Below are positions 8,036-16,336 of a stretch of DNA of 64,000 nt, piece by piece. The position numbers and the translations under genes are program-made. Source of the DNA: a virus; IMG/VR virus record IMGVR_UViG_3300036800_000073, positions 1 to 64,000 of that record; one strand, given 5' to 3'. Positions within the stretch are counted from its first letter, which is position 1, and each line of letters begins with the position of its first letter. The notes beneath the pieces were generated by a model, which worked only from the letters and a program-made list of their open reading frames with translations, ran no database searches and was not told where the DNA came from.

Positions 8036-8348
8036 GATGCGCCGCCTTCTTCGCCGCGTAGAAGGCGATGGCTTCGGCCCGGACTGCGGCGACCGCTTCC
8101 GGGGTGAAGTCGCGGGCATGGAGCGCGTCGAGATTCTTTTGCGTCGCCGCCACGTTCAGGGCTGGAAAGTGCTTGCGAAAGTCGCCAAACATCTCGAAGG
8201 TTGTCGAATTGCGATCCATGACGTACTCGACATGGGCGCAGGAGTTGAGGCCGCGATTGCCTTTGGTGGTCGAGAGCACAAGCTGAGCAGCTCCCATGTC
8301 CCCATCCAGTTCCGGCATCAGTATTACGTGCTTTGGGTCACGAGCCAT
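8028..8348 (-). CDS. Hypothetical phage protein
   Basis: 106 aa from MARDPKHVILMPELDGD with AAGGAAAGG upstream. It is the first gene after promoter 8373-8401. No domain recognised. Confidence 0.6.
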   Translation of the reverse strand: MARDPKHVILMPELDGDMGAAQLVLSTTKGNRGLNSCAHVEYVMDRNSTTFEMFGDFRKHFPALNVAATQKNLDALHARDFTPEAVAAVRAEAIAFYAAKKAAHRG

Positions 8349-8372
8349 ATTCTGCCTTTCCTTGACAATTTA

Positions 8373-8401
8373 AGTATACACATAAATCGGATTGATGTAT
8401 A
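8373..8401 (-). promoter_or_regulatory. Sigma70-like promoter with AATCCGATT dyad (copy 5)
   Basis: -35 TATACA (8396-8401), 17-base spacer, -10 TATACT (8373-8378). The spacer carries the perfect dyad AATCCGATT. Confidence 0.75.
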
Positions 8402-8438
8402 CATAATTCGTAAGGCGATCTATGTCTTGGCCCGATTG

Positions 8439-9092
8439 TTAGAGGGTATTTGCGTTCCAGATGAAAATGCGATCCAACTCCGGCTGGGAGGCGCGAGAGC
8501 GCAGGAAACCTGGATCAAATTCCTGATGAGGCAGATTCATAATCTTTTTGTCGCCATGCACGGCCAGGTTGCCAATCAGAATGTACTCGACGCCGGAGGA
8601 GAGCAGAACGTCCTCCTGCACCCCATATATCGAGCCTTTCGTTTGCGCTGGCGCGTTTGAAACGCACCATTGCGTGATCCAGGAGCCTATCACCACTCGC
8701 GGCAAGTAGTGAGCCACGGCCTGCACCGCATCGAAGGTCTGCACCCAGGCCGGATAGCGGATCAACGGCTGGCCCATGAGCGCATAGTAGGCCGCTACGT
8801 CCGGCCATTCTTGATTGCGGCTGTCGGTTGCCGGGATGCCGAGATGAAAAGCCAGGTCGCCGCTGCCGGCTCCGATCTCGATGGCCTTGCGGTCGCCGAT
8901 CTTCGCGGAAAGCCATTCGACCAGTTCCACGGTCGGCAATCCGTAGCGCCCGTGCCGGTGGCACCATACGCGCAGGCTCGACCTGGGCATTTCATCGTAT
9001 TCCGCAGCGTGCAATAGACGAAGCACGCCGGTTTCGTCGAGCAGAGACAAATCGAGAAACGGCCCATAGAGAGTTTCGCCCGTCACTATCAT
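8439..9092 (-). CDS. SAM-dependent methyltransferase-like protein
   Basis: 217 aa. Residues about 70-86 read AIEIGAGSGDLAFHLGI, the glycine-rich SAM-binding motif I of class I methyltransferases, with an upstream acidic strand end. No NPP[YF] DNA-amino-methylase motif is visible, so the substrate is unknown; protein, RNA or small-molecule targets are possible. It resembles the product of 18021-18593 in layout. Its ATG overlaps the upstream stop (ATGA). Confidence 0.68.
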   Translation of the reverse strand: MIVTGETLYGPFLDLSLLDETGVLRLLHAAEYDEMPRSSLRVWCHRHGRYGLPTVELVEWLSAKIGDRKAIEIGAGSGDLAFHLGIPATDSRNQEWPDVAAYYALMGQPLIRYPAWVQTFDAVQAVAHYLPRVVIGSWITQWCVSNAPAQTKGSIYGVQEDVLLSSGVEYILIGNLAVHGDKKIMNLPHQEFDPGFLRSRASQPELDRIFIWNANTL

Positions 9093-9547
9093 GCCAGCAC
9101 CGTGCGGTTGGCGAGGCGCAGGAATTCAGCTTCGTCGGTATGCAGCATGAGGAGCTGGACCAGCATCACATCTGGGTCCGGAGTCCAACTCTCGGGATGG
9201 ACGCAATAGCGATATTTGGCTTTCCCGTCTTCGAGCAACTCGACGTTGTTGGTGCGCCCGCGCCTGATCCGGTAGATCTTATCGTTGATCGGCGTCTCAA
9301 AACAGCCATGCGCCCGGTATTGCACGATCTGCTCCGCCGTGAGCATGGTCAGCAGCAACTCCTCGGCCCGCAGCCGCGCCGCTTCCCTCTCTGCGCTGAT
9401 CTGGACTGGAATGATCTGGACTGGATAGTAATGGTTGCAACCCGTGGTCGACCAGGTGACCGGCACAGTCACGTAATTGATGCTGGTGATTGACGAGATG
9501 CTCGATGAGACACAATTGACCGTGTACCAATTCTGGACACAGGGCAT
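9089..9547 (-). CDS. Hypothetical phage protein
   Basis: 152 aa from MPCVQNWYTVNCVSSSIS. The N-terminal 50 residues are Ser/Thr-rich; the middle is helical (REAARLRAEELLLTML). The start lies just after the TAG of the upstream gene. No domain recognised. Confidence 0.58.
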   Translation of the reverse strand: MPCVQNWYTVNCVSSSISSITSINYVTVPVTWSTTGCNHYYPVQIIPVQISAEREAARLRAEELLLTMLTAEQIVQYRAHGCFETPINDKIYRIRRGRTNNVELLEDGKAKYRYCVHPESWTPDPDVMLVQLLMLHTDEAEFLRLANRTVLA

Positions 9548-9549
9548 GG

Positions 9550-9936
9550 CTATGCCTCTCCTGGCTTCGGAGGCCAGCGGTTGGGAGCGGATGGCACAAA
9601 CATCTCCTGGGCAACGATAGTCGCCATGCCGCTCTGTTCGCCGCGACAGGTGACCTTGCGCAGAAACACGGCTCGATAAGATTGGCTCGACAACTCGTGC
9701 TCTTCGGCGTAGGCGTGGAAGCCGGGCTGGTAAAGCTTCCCGTCGCCCGCGTTCAGCATAAGACGATGTTCCGCGGTCGCCTGAATCCATTTGTCGAGAG
9801 GCAGGTAGTTTGACCCGTTGATTGCGAAGCCGAGTCTCACGGTGTTGCCGTTGCCGGAGCCAGAGAAAGTCTTCCAACCGGTCACGATCAGCGTCGAGGG
9901 CCGCTCGTAGATTTCCGTGATCCTGGTCAGGCACAT
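9550..9936 (-). CDS. Hypothetical phage protein
   Basis: 128 aa, beta-rich, with no obvious catalytic motif. It begins 2 bases after the upstream stop. Confidence 0.58.
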   Translation of the reverse strand: MCLTRITEIYERPSTLIVTGWKTFSGSGNGNTVRLGFAINGSNYLPLDKWIQATAEHRLMLNAGDGKLYQPGFHAYAEEHELSSQSYRAVFLRKVTCRGEQSGMATIVAQEMFVPSAPNRWPPKPGEA

Positions 9937-9938
9937 GG

Positions 9939-10202
9939 CTAGCCTCCTACCATCGGCGGAGACATGATGATGCGCTCGGCGCTGGCGTCGAAGGCGTGAA
10001 GCACTTCGCCGCGGTCGCCCCTGCGGTTGACCTTATAAGCAAGGTAGCGGCGAGCCTTCAATTCGTTGAAGCGAGCTTCGGCTTCGCCTACTTCGGCGGG
10101 ATTGCTCCGGTCCCACTGAATGCGCGTGTCGCCGTCTTTGTCCAGGATCGAAAGCGTGCCCACAAGGTCTGAGGGCCGGGTGGTGAGTAGCGCGGTTGCC
10201 AT
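9939..10202 (-). CDS. Hypothetical phage protein
   Basis: 87 aa. A strong GGAGG with 4-base spacing supports the ATG at 10202, even though this makes the gene overlap the C-terminal third of the zinc-finger gene 10088-10354. No domain recognised. Confidence 0.6.
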   Translation of the reverse strand: MATALLTTRPSDLVGTLSILDKDGDTRIQWDRSNPAEVGEAEARFNELKARRYLAYKVNRRGDRGEVLHAFDASAERIIMSPPMVGG

Positions 10203-10354
10203 GTGACCTCCAATCGCGACGCCAGCACGTCATGATACTGATGGCAGTTGCCGCAGTAGAGATGGCGCACATCTTCGAGGTAGTACGACCTCATACCGCA
10301 TATCAGGCAGAGGATCGACTGACCGTCCGCCGCGATCTCATAAGTATTACGCAA
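10088..10354 (-). CDS. Small zinc-finger protein with suspicious C-terminal overlap
   Basis: 88 aa. The N-terminal half contains CLICG and YCGNCHQYHD, a conserved phage zinc-knuckle arrangement (two CX2C). After about residue 45 the frame runs 115 bases into the next gene, which has its own strong ribosome-binding site. The natural stop may therefore have been lost by an indel near 10230-10210. The N-terminal part is well supported. Confidence 0.6.
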   Translation of the reverse strand: MRNTYEIAADGQSILCLICGMRSYYLEDVRHLYCGNCHQYHDVLASRLEVTWQPRYSPPGPQTLWARFRSWTKTATRAFSGTGAIPPK

Positions 10355-10369
10355 ATGCTGCCTCTTTGG

Positions 10370-12193
10370 TCAAGCATATGCCCAAAGGTCTTCGCATCCA
10401 TCCGGGGGCATTCCAGCAGCAGCCTGTGGCTGCACGCTCAGCGCCACAGCCACCGGCTGCACCCAGATCGGTATGGCGCTCAGCGCAAACGTTTCCCCCG
10501 TCCACGCCATCAGCAAGGTGCGCCCCATCGTGTCGGCAATGGCCTGTGCAGCCTGCGGAGGCACCGCGTTCCCGATGCGCTCCCGATGCGCCGAGTCAGA
10601 ATTGCCATCCAAGTCAAAGATGGCGTCCGGATCGACCAGCGATTGCAGCGCCGCCAGCTCCAGCGTGGTGAATGGTCGATGCCAGTGGCCGTCAAGCGCC
10701 CGGATTATACCCACCAGCTTTTCGCTCGCCTCCGGCAGCCGTGGATTTGCAACGCTCCATCGCCCGTTGTCCGCGCATGCGGCGGCTGAGACAGCGCCGC
10801 TCGCATGGTCCCACGGCACCACGCCGTAATTGCCGTTGGTCAGGTAGGCGTCTCCCTTTCCGCGCTGAGCCGCAGGCCGTGGGTCCGCAACCGACAGCCA
10901 GCCGCCCTGCACACCTTTGCCGCCTCCTATCACCGTCCGCGAAGGCTCGCTCCACGCCTCGACCACGAGGTTGTTACCGCGCCTGTCCCAGCCGGGGCGC
11001 GGGTCGGCGACGCAAATACCGCCCGAGTTCGGATGCCCTCCGCCCGTCACGGATGGGGAATGTTGCTCCCACTTCACAATGCGGAAAACATTGTTGTGCC
11101 TCACGCCGTTGATGCGGGGATCTTGCACAAACAGGTTATTGCCAGCCCGCTGCCCCACGATCGTCCGAGAAGCTTCATTCCACCGCTCGACCGCGAGCGC
11201 CCCGTATTTGTTTTCCGGATGGCGGGGGTCCGCAACTGCGAATGCGCCGTTAGTGACCGTCGAACGCCCCTGAACGGTCCCGCTGGCTTCATCCCATCGG
11301 TTCACGCCCAGGTAGCCCCGACGATATTCCGGCACCAGGAGGTAATCCGCCAGCTTGCCATCCACCACGCGCAGCTTGTTCAGGCTGCGCCAGTCAGACC
11401 CGGCTTCCACAAATGCCAGCCGCACCCAGGTCTTCCATTGCAGATTAGGGACAGCATGCATCGGGCCACCGCGCATATCGCCCGGCAACGGCATACGCTC
11501 CAGAATTTCTCCTACCGCCCGCAGCGGCCGCTTCGGCGGCTCGTATAGGAACGGTGGCACCTTGGCCGCGTGCCGCGCCACCATCAGGAAGCGCTTGCGA
11601 GACTGTGCCAGGCCTCCAATCTCGCCGCAGTCATGGAAGGTCTCGGCCACCGCATAGCCGTAATGGCGTAATAGCGCAGTGATCTGGTCCAGCAGCGGCC
11701 GCCCCCGCGTGGCGATCCGCGGCACATTCTCAAAGATCACAAGTTCCGGCGGGTCGCTGGACCATGCCTCAAGCATCAAGAAGATGCCGCGTAGCGTCAG
11801 CCGGTTCAGCGCCTGGTACCGGCTTGACTTGCTCCGCGTCTCCGAAAGCAGCCCGGAGAATCCCTTACATGGCGCGCTCAGAAAAACAATATGCGGCCGT
11901 TCGCCGCCGGCGGAGCGATGGATCTCGGCGGGACCGGCCTCGCGCCATCCAGCCGGAGGCTCCGCCTCATGGAACGCCCGGTACTGCTCGCGGTCGAACA
12001 AATCCAGCACCGTGCCGCGCGCGCCGGAGATTCGCTCAAAGTCGCGCACTGCCGACGGCGACACGTCGACGCCCCCGATGCACCGGAACCGGCCACGTAT
12101 CCCGTTCAATTCTGCGCGCCCGCGGTTGAATCCCAACGCACCGCCGCCCAGCCCGCAGAACAGGTGGTAATGCAGTATCTCTCGTTCTTCCAT
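10370..12193 (-). CDS. DNA (cytosine-5)-methyltransferase with repeated recognition region
   Basis: 607 aa. C5-MTase motifs occur in order: I FCGLGGGALG (residues 12-21), IV SAPCKGFSG with catalytic Cys109, VI ENV (155-157), VIII QSRKRF (197-202) and X RIGNAVPPQ near 555. It transfers a methyl group from SAM to cytosine C5 in DNA, probably as protection against host restriction. The target-recognition region (residues 300-485) holds five copies of a 38-47 residue unit of the form W..AS.TV.G...G...VADPR. It starts at MEEREILHY. It is long for the family because of the repeats. No restriction endonuclease partner is visible nearby. Confidence 0.93.
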   Translation of the reverse strand: MEEREILHYHLFCGLGGGALGFNRGRAELNGIRGRFRCIGGVDVSPSAVRDFERISGARGTVLDLFDREQYRAFHEAEPPAGWREAGPAEIHRSAGGERPHIVFLSAPCKGFSGLLSETRSKSSRYQALNRLTLRGIFLMLEAWSSDPPELVIFENVPRIATRGRPLLDQITALLRHYGYAVAETFHDCGEIGGLAQSRKRFLMVARHAAKVPPFLYEPPKRPLRAVGEILERMPLPGDMRGGPMHAVPNLQWKTWVRLAFVEAGSDWRSLNKLRVVDGKLADYLLVPEYRRGYLGVNRWDEASGTVQGRSTVTNGAFAVADPRHPENKYGALAVERWNEASRTIVGQRAGNNLFVQDPRINGVRHNNVFRIVKWEQHSPSVTGGGHPNSGGICVADPRPGWDRRGNNLVVEAWSEPSRTVIGGGKGVQGGWLSVADPRPAAQRGKGDAYLTNGNYGVVPWDHASGAVSAAACADNGRWSVANPRLPEASEKLVGIIRALDGHWHRPFTTLELAALQSLVDPDAIFDLDGNSDSAHRERIGNAVPPQAAQAIADTMGRTLLMAWTGETFALSAIPIWVQPVAVALSVQPQAAAGMPPDGCEDLWAYA

Positions 12194-12228
12194 GCTCACC
12201 AGTTTCGAGTCCGTTGTCAAAAGAGTCA

Positions 12229-12243
12229 ACAATGATTATTATT
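12229..12243. repeat. Dispersed AT-rich palindrome AATGATTATTATT
   Basis: A copy of the dispersed palindrome, lying between the methyltransferase start and the end of 12295-12765. Confidence 0.55.
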
Positions 12244-12294
12244 CACCAGTTACCACGAGCGCGGCAAGAATCGTGAGCCGCGATGCGGAAGGTT

Positions 12295-12765
12295 TCACGT
12301 AATCTTCTGTCCGCGCAGATAGGCCAAGACCTGAATCTCGATGGCCAGCCGTCCCACGCTGTTGGTCTTGCGGTAAGCCTCACGGATCGGAGCCAGGGAT
12401 TCGCTCATCGCATTGCGGTCGGCGTCGCTGGCGTGGCGCTTCTTCGCTGCTCGCTCCAGCGTGAAGGCCCGCTCCAGCGTCTTCCACTCCGCGCGATCGG
12501 CGTCATTCGCCCAAATGCCCTGATACTTTGCGCCCGCGATGATCGCCGTCGAGAAGTCTTCTGTCGCCTCGACCTGATAGGTAGAGCCGATGAACATCGA
12601 GACTTTCTTGCAAGCCTTCTCCGCGAACACCTTGCGCGTCGTGTCCAGGGTTCCATCCGGCTTCACGATCTGGAGTACGACACCTACCTTGCCGTCGCTC
12701 AACTCGGTGAGCCCGGTGCACGCGACCAGGAATCTGCGCATGTCCGCTTTCTGATCTGCATTCAT
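12295..12765 (-). CDS. Hypothetical phage protein downstream of Ku
   Basis: 156 aa. Its ATG overlaps the Ku stop (ATGA), so it is probably co-translated with Ku. The middle is helical and basic (ERAAKKRHASDADRN). A role with Ku is suggested only by position; no domain recognised. Confidence 0.65.
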   Translation of the reverse strand: MNADQKADMRRFLVACTGLTELSDGKVGVVLQIVKPDGTLDTTRKVFAEKACKKVSMFIGSTYQVEATEDFSTAIIAGAKYQGIWANDADRAEWKTLERAFTLERAAKKRHASDADRNAMSESLAPIREAYRKTNSVGRLAIEIQVLAYLRGQKIT

Positions 12766-13940
12766 GCTGCCTCAACTTTCTTGCCTATAAATGGAAGCTC
12801 GCCGTTCAGTATGCTCTCACGCTGCGTCCTTCCAGTGAAGTCGATCCGGTAGTCTCCGGCAAATAGCTTGTGATCGTCGATGCGCACATCCTCGCTGCCG
12901 GCCGCTTGTCTCACCGCATCCAGGCGTTCGCGGATCGCGTCCACCAGTTGCCGAAAGGATCGCGCCGCCATGTAGACCACCAGCTTGCGCTCGCCGGTCG
13001 CCAGATGGATCATTGCCACTTCATAGCGGCTGCGGTAACGTTTCAACCTCGCCAGTCTTTCGTCGATGGTCCTCATGCTATCGTCTCCCAGGCCCTTTGT
13101 TGCCTTCGCCGCCGCCTTCTTCGGAGCCTTCTTCGCGGGTGCCGCTTCCGGAGCCGGGGCCGGAGCAGATTCCCCTACGCTCTGGCGCAGGGCGTCCATC
13201 AGATGAATGAAGTTGTTAGGCTTGGGAGCGGCGGTGTCTGTCATAGGCTTGCCGGTCACCTTGGCGTCGATCATCTCGCGGACGGCCACTTCGTATCCGT
13301 CCACAAACTTGGAAGGATCGAACGGAGCCGTGCGCTTGCCGATGAGAAGCTCCGCCATCTCCAGCACGTCGGCGTTGATGGCTGCTTCCTTGATATCGCG
13401 GAAGTAATCGCGGCGGCTGCGGATTTCGCTTTCGTAGCGGACGATGTAAGCCATCATGCCGCGATCTTCGGCGGGGGCAATGGCGATGATGCTCTCGCGG
13501 CCTAGAAGTGTGATCTTGCCGATGGCCACCTTGCCGGTATTGAGAAGCGCCTGGCGAACCACGGCGAACGCTTCGGCTTGTCCATCGTTCTGAGGCAGCA
13601 CGAAATAGGGTTTCTCGATCAGCTCCGGATTCAACTCCGCCATCGAAACGAACTGACTCACTTCAATCGTGTGCTTGCTGGCCACCTTCAAGCTGTCCAG
13701 CTCGCTCGGCTCAACGATCACGTACTTGCCTTTGGCGTATTCGAAGCCCTTCACGATGTCATCCTTGGCAAGAGTCGTGCCATCCTCTCCAGCCGTTTTT
13801 TGGAGCCGGATGCGCTCGCCGGTCGCACGGCTGATCTGATTGAAACTGATTCCGCTTTTGCTCTCGGTCGCCGTAAACAGGCTGATGCCGAATTGCACCA
13901 GCGAGACTTGAACCATTCCAGACCAGTAAGCTCGCGCCAT
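12762..13940 (-). CDS. ku: Ku DNA end-binding protein (NHEJ)
   Basis: 392 aa. Residues 1-260 match the bacterial Ku core: MARAYWSGMVQVSLVQFGI, a RIRLQK strand, KGFEYAKGKYVIVEPSEL, then PYFVLPQ and an IGKITLLGRESIIAI region. Homodimeric Ku encircles broken DNA ends and recruits an ATP-dependent ligase. Bacterial Ku usually has 250-300 residues; here an Ala/Lys linker (about 270-290) leads to an extra domain of about 100 residues that I do not recognise. GGAGG precedes the ATG. A structured leader (13961-14066) and promoter 14103-14131 lie upstream. The matching ligase is at 19882-21189. Corndog-type mycobacteriophages are known to encode Ku, probably to circularise DNA. Confidence 0.92.
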   Translation of the reverse strand: MARAYWSGMVQVSLVQFGISLFTATESKSGISFNQISRATGERIRLQKTAGEDGTTLAKDDIVKGFEYAKGKYVIVEPSELDSLKVASKHTIEVSQFVSMAELNPELIEKPYFVLPQNDGQAEAFAVVRQALLNTGKVAIGKITLLGRESIIAIAPAEDRGMMAYIVRYESEIRSRRDYFRDIKEAAINADVLEMAELLIGKRTAPFDPSKFVDGYEVAVREMIDAKVTGKPMTDTAAPKPNNFIHLMDALRQSVGESAPAPAPEAAPAKKAPKKAAAKATKGLGDDSMRTIDERLARLKRYRSRYEVAMIHLATGERKLVVYMAARSFRQLVDAIRERLDAVRQAAGSEDVRIDDHKLFAGDYRIDFTGRTQRESILNGELPFIGKKVEAA

Positions 13941-13960
13941 ATTCCTCCTTCACAATTTGG

Positions 13961-14066
13961 GGTTCCGAGACTTGCCCGTTTTAGAGTACCGGGATCGTAG
14001 ATCCACTCGGCTAGTACGGGCGCACCTCTGTGGGCTTGCTACCTTGTTGCGCCAGTCTCGGAAACC
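13961..14066 (-). ncRNA. Structured 5' leader RNA upstream of Ku
   Basis: In the Ku transcript, GGTTTCCGAGACT (14066-14054) pairs with AGTCTCGGAACC (13972-13961) in a 12-bp helix with one bulged U. Inside it, GGCGCA pairs with TGCGCC and GGATC with GATCC. The block lies between promoter 14103-14131 and the Ku ribosome-binding site, giving a leader of about 150 bases without a convincing gene. It could be a cis-regulator or an independent small RNA. Known riboswitch classes were not recognised. Confidence 0.5.
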
Positions 14067-14102
14067 ATTGGGCCGGGAGCCTTGATTCCCAACCACAAGT
14101 AT

Positions 14103-14131
14103 AGATTAGCACAGTAATCAGATTGATGCAA
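14103..14131 (-). promoter_or_regulatory. Sigma70-like promoter with AATCTGATT dyad (copy 6), for Ku
   Basis: -35 TTGCAT (14126-14131), 17-base spacer CAATCTGATTACTGTGC, -10 TAATCT (14103-14108). It should drive the structured leader, Ku and the genes below it. Confidence 0.75.
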
Positions 14132-14162
14132 GGAAAATAGCAGGAAGAGGTAAAATTGTCGG

Positions 14163-15149
14163 TCATTTTCCGAACTCCCGGCAGAGGCGGCGCTGAGCCC
14201 CTTGAATGCTTCCGTCGCCGCGTCCAGGGCCATTCCCGTCACGGCGATCCGGTCTGGACCTTGACCGCTTCCTCGAAGCGCCGCCGCTACAATCCCGAAG
14301 CTGGTCCCCAGGTGATGGGCGGAGGCGGCTATTGGCGGCGTTCATCCAGCGAGTCATTTCCCTGGATCGGTGAGCGAGCGTGTTCGACATCGCCGCCTTG
14401 CGCGCATTCATGCGTGCGGCGAAGTCGTAAGCCATCGAATCGACCGAGGCGATGCAGTCGAACATCTTGAGCGCCGAGAGCGCGGTTCCCTTCACGCCGA
14501 ACAGGTGCAGCCGCGAACCTTTGGGAAGATGGACTTCAATGGCGCTCGCGACAGCGAGCAAGCCATGGGACGCATGATGCAGCTCGCGGCGGCACACGGA
14601 GCCGACGCCGATCAGCGCGGGCGGCGAGGCGTGCCAGCGAGTCCATACCTTTAGCATTAGTTCCAGGCTGCGGCTATAGTCTCGGATCGACCAGCCTTGA
14701 ATGACCGGAATCGGCGCGAGCAGCGGCTGGCCGTATTCCCCGCTCCATTGATCGACGATGCGGAGGGTGCCTTCGAGAAACGTGGCGGTCGCAGCGACGC
14801 GATAGTCAACTTGGGACTGATCGCGGGCGATCTCAGGCTCGCAGCAGAGATCGGGTTGCGCCCACCAGGTCGGTGCGAAGGTCAGCGCAAATTCGATGTA
14901 TTGCTCATAGGTCCAGGGAAAGATGCCGCCGATCCCGGCCTGTCGCCCTTTGGCTTTCCAGAGCTGCATGGCGGTATATCCGGCGCTGTCCAGGGCGCAG
15001 TCCAGTTCCTGAATGTCGCTGGCGTCGGGCGGGCAGAATTGGATGCCATTCCAAAACGCGTTGGCGCTGACCATAGCGGCATAGCTGCGATGAAAGGCAT
15101 GGAACGCCAGCTTTCCGCCGCGATGTGGAAGCCCAACACGGATAATCAT
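14163..15149 (-). CDS. tRNA-guanine transglycosylase-like protein (DpdA-type)
   Basis: 328 aa starting MIIRVGLPHRGG at the TAATG overlap with the upstream stop. LDSAGYTAMQ corresponds to the TGT active-site loop D-S-G-G-F-Q; PLLAPIPVIQGW, PALIGVGSVCRR, HLFGVKGTALSALKMFD and SVDSMAYDF follow the barrel order seen in phage TGT/DpdA relatives. Such enzymes swap guanine for a 7-deazaguanine in tRNA or, for DpdA, in DNA, and some phages use this to evade restriction. No preQ0 synthesis genes are in the window, so substrate supply would come from the host or from outside this region. The last 45 residues are Arg/Gly/Ser-rich and may be a frameshifted extension. Confidence 0.75.
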   Translation of the reverse strand: MIIRVGLPHRGGKLAFHAFHRSYAAMVSANAFWNGIQFCPPDASDIQELDCALDSAGYTAMQLWKAKGRQAGIGGIFPWTYEQYIEFALTFAPTWWAQPDLCCEPEIARDQSQVDYRVAATATFLEGTLRIVDQWSGEYGQPLLAPIPVIQGWSIRDYSRSLELMLKVWTRWHASPPALIGVGSVCRRELHHASHGLLAVASAIEVHLPKGSRLHLFGVKGTALSALKMFDCIASVDSMAYDFAARMNARKAAMSNTLAHRSREMTRWMNAANSRLRPSPGDQLRDCSGGASRKRSRSRPDRRDGNGPGRGDGSIQGAQRRLCREFGK

Positions 15150-15152
15150 TAG
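15141..15152. repeat. Dispersed AT-rich palindrome ATAATCATTA
   Basis: A copy of the dispersed palindrome covering the TAATG stop/start junction between the GT87-like and TGT-like genes. Confidence 0.5.
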
Positions 15153-16336
15153 AGGCCAGCCTTGGACGGCCGCAATGTGACTGGATATGAGTCGGAATGA
15201 TGGGCAATCGGCGGCGGCAGCATCCGCGCGTAACACGCCCAACCCAGCCAGGCTAAGCTCGTCCAGATATATGCCCCAGATAGAAGATCGACATTGAACA
15301 CAATCAGAGCCAGCGCAGCGCCGTTCAGCACAGAGAAACCACTCAGCGACTTGACAGACTCGGAGCAGCGGTAAATCCCGTTCAGCATAGCCGGGATCAC
15401 CACGATCTCATCGAAGAACCATGAGTAGGGAGCGACCACGACGGACACCGCGATCAGAAGCAAGCCATCGTCATTCCAATCCCAATGGTGTCGCCGGCGA
15501 ATGTACCACCAGATCGCCCAGCAGGTTGCGCCTAGTTCGGGAACATATTGGAGAATGTTCGCTGCTGGCCAAGGCCGGTGAAGCAATGTACTGACGTTCG
15601 GCATCCCATGACTGGCGACGAATGATGCTGCATGAAGCGCGGGAAGATAGTGCGTCAACACCTGGTGATCAAAGAAAATGGCAATCCCAAACAAGGCCGT
15701 GAAGCCCAAGAGCGTCCCGGCCAGAAAGGAATATCTCTTTCCCCTAAGCGCCCAAAGCAGCACCACCAGGCCGAATGGGAACAGCAGGTGCGGTTTGATG
15801 GCAAGCAACGGAACGCATAGGCCAGCCAGCAAGGGCCGGTCGCGATATAGCCACAAAAAGGATGCCAGGCCAAAAAGCATAAGCGGCACGATCTGCCCCT
15901 GGGAGATACAGGCTGTTACGGGAGCAAATATATAAATCAGTAAATGTAAGCGATCGGCCCGCTTGCCATGCACAATCCATAAGATCCGAATTGAGATCAT
16001 GAGCAATGCGATCATCGCGAGCAGCCACACCATGATGGCGCTGCGCGCACTGAACAGGCCGAGAGGCAGCACAAAGGGCAAAGCGCAGGGCGGATTGAAC
16101 ATCACTTCGTCGTGGCTCGACGGAGCGCCAGCCGATTGTTCAAGCTGAAATACGCTCGCCGCATCATAAGGATTCTGATGTTGCAGAAGAAGTCTGCCGG
16201 AGGCCCAATATTCGAGAACATCTCTAACGTCGTTGTCCAAATAAGACTCGGACACGCTGGAGACGATCAGATAGAGCAGGCACGCGCCAAAGGCCGAGAG
16301 TCCAATAGCGCAAAGCATTCGTATCCATTTCGTCAT
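15149..16336 (-). CDS. Membrane glycosyltransferase, GT87/DUF2029-like
   Basis: 395 aa, strongly hydrophobic, with about nine or ten membrane spans starting at residues 8-26. An early peripl­asmic-type segment has YWASGRLLLQHQNPYD, the pattern seen in GT87 polyprenol-phosphate-mannose transferases (acidic residue plus ...NPYD before the second span). Such enzymes move a sugar from a lipid carrier onto a surface glycan. In a phage this would most simply alter the host envelope and exclude competing phages. The ATG overlaps the stop of the gene upstream (ATGA). Its size and style stand out from the small soluble neighbours, suggesting acquisition from a bacterium. Confidence 0.72.
   Translation of the reverse strand: MTKWIRMLCAIGLSAFGACLLYLIVSSVSESYLDNDVRDVLEYWASGRLLLQHQNPYDAASVFQLEQSAGAPSSHDEVMFNPPCALPFVLPLGLFSARSAIMVWLLAMIALLMISIRILWIVHGKRADRLHLLIYIFAPVTACISQGQIVPLMLFGLASFLWLYRDRPLLAGLCVPLLAIKPHLLFPFGLVVLLWALRGKRYSFLAGTLLGFTALFGIAIFFDHQVLTHYLPALHAASFVASHGMPNVSTLLHRPWPAANILQYVPELGATCWAIWWYIRRRHHWDWNDDGLLLIAVSVVVAPYSWFFDEIVVIPAMLNGIYRCSESVKSLSGFSVLNGAALALIVFNVDLLSGAYIWTSLAWLGWACYARMLPPPIAHHSDSYPVTLRPSKAGL

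Noticed and set aside
14039-14242. Gene at the end of the TGT-like protein
   Set aside because: The frame runs through the Ku promoter and has no ribosome-binding site. It may be the frameshifted tail of the TGT-like gene, but this is not certain enough to annotate.
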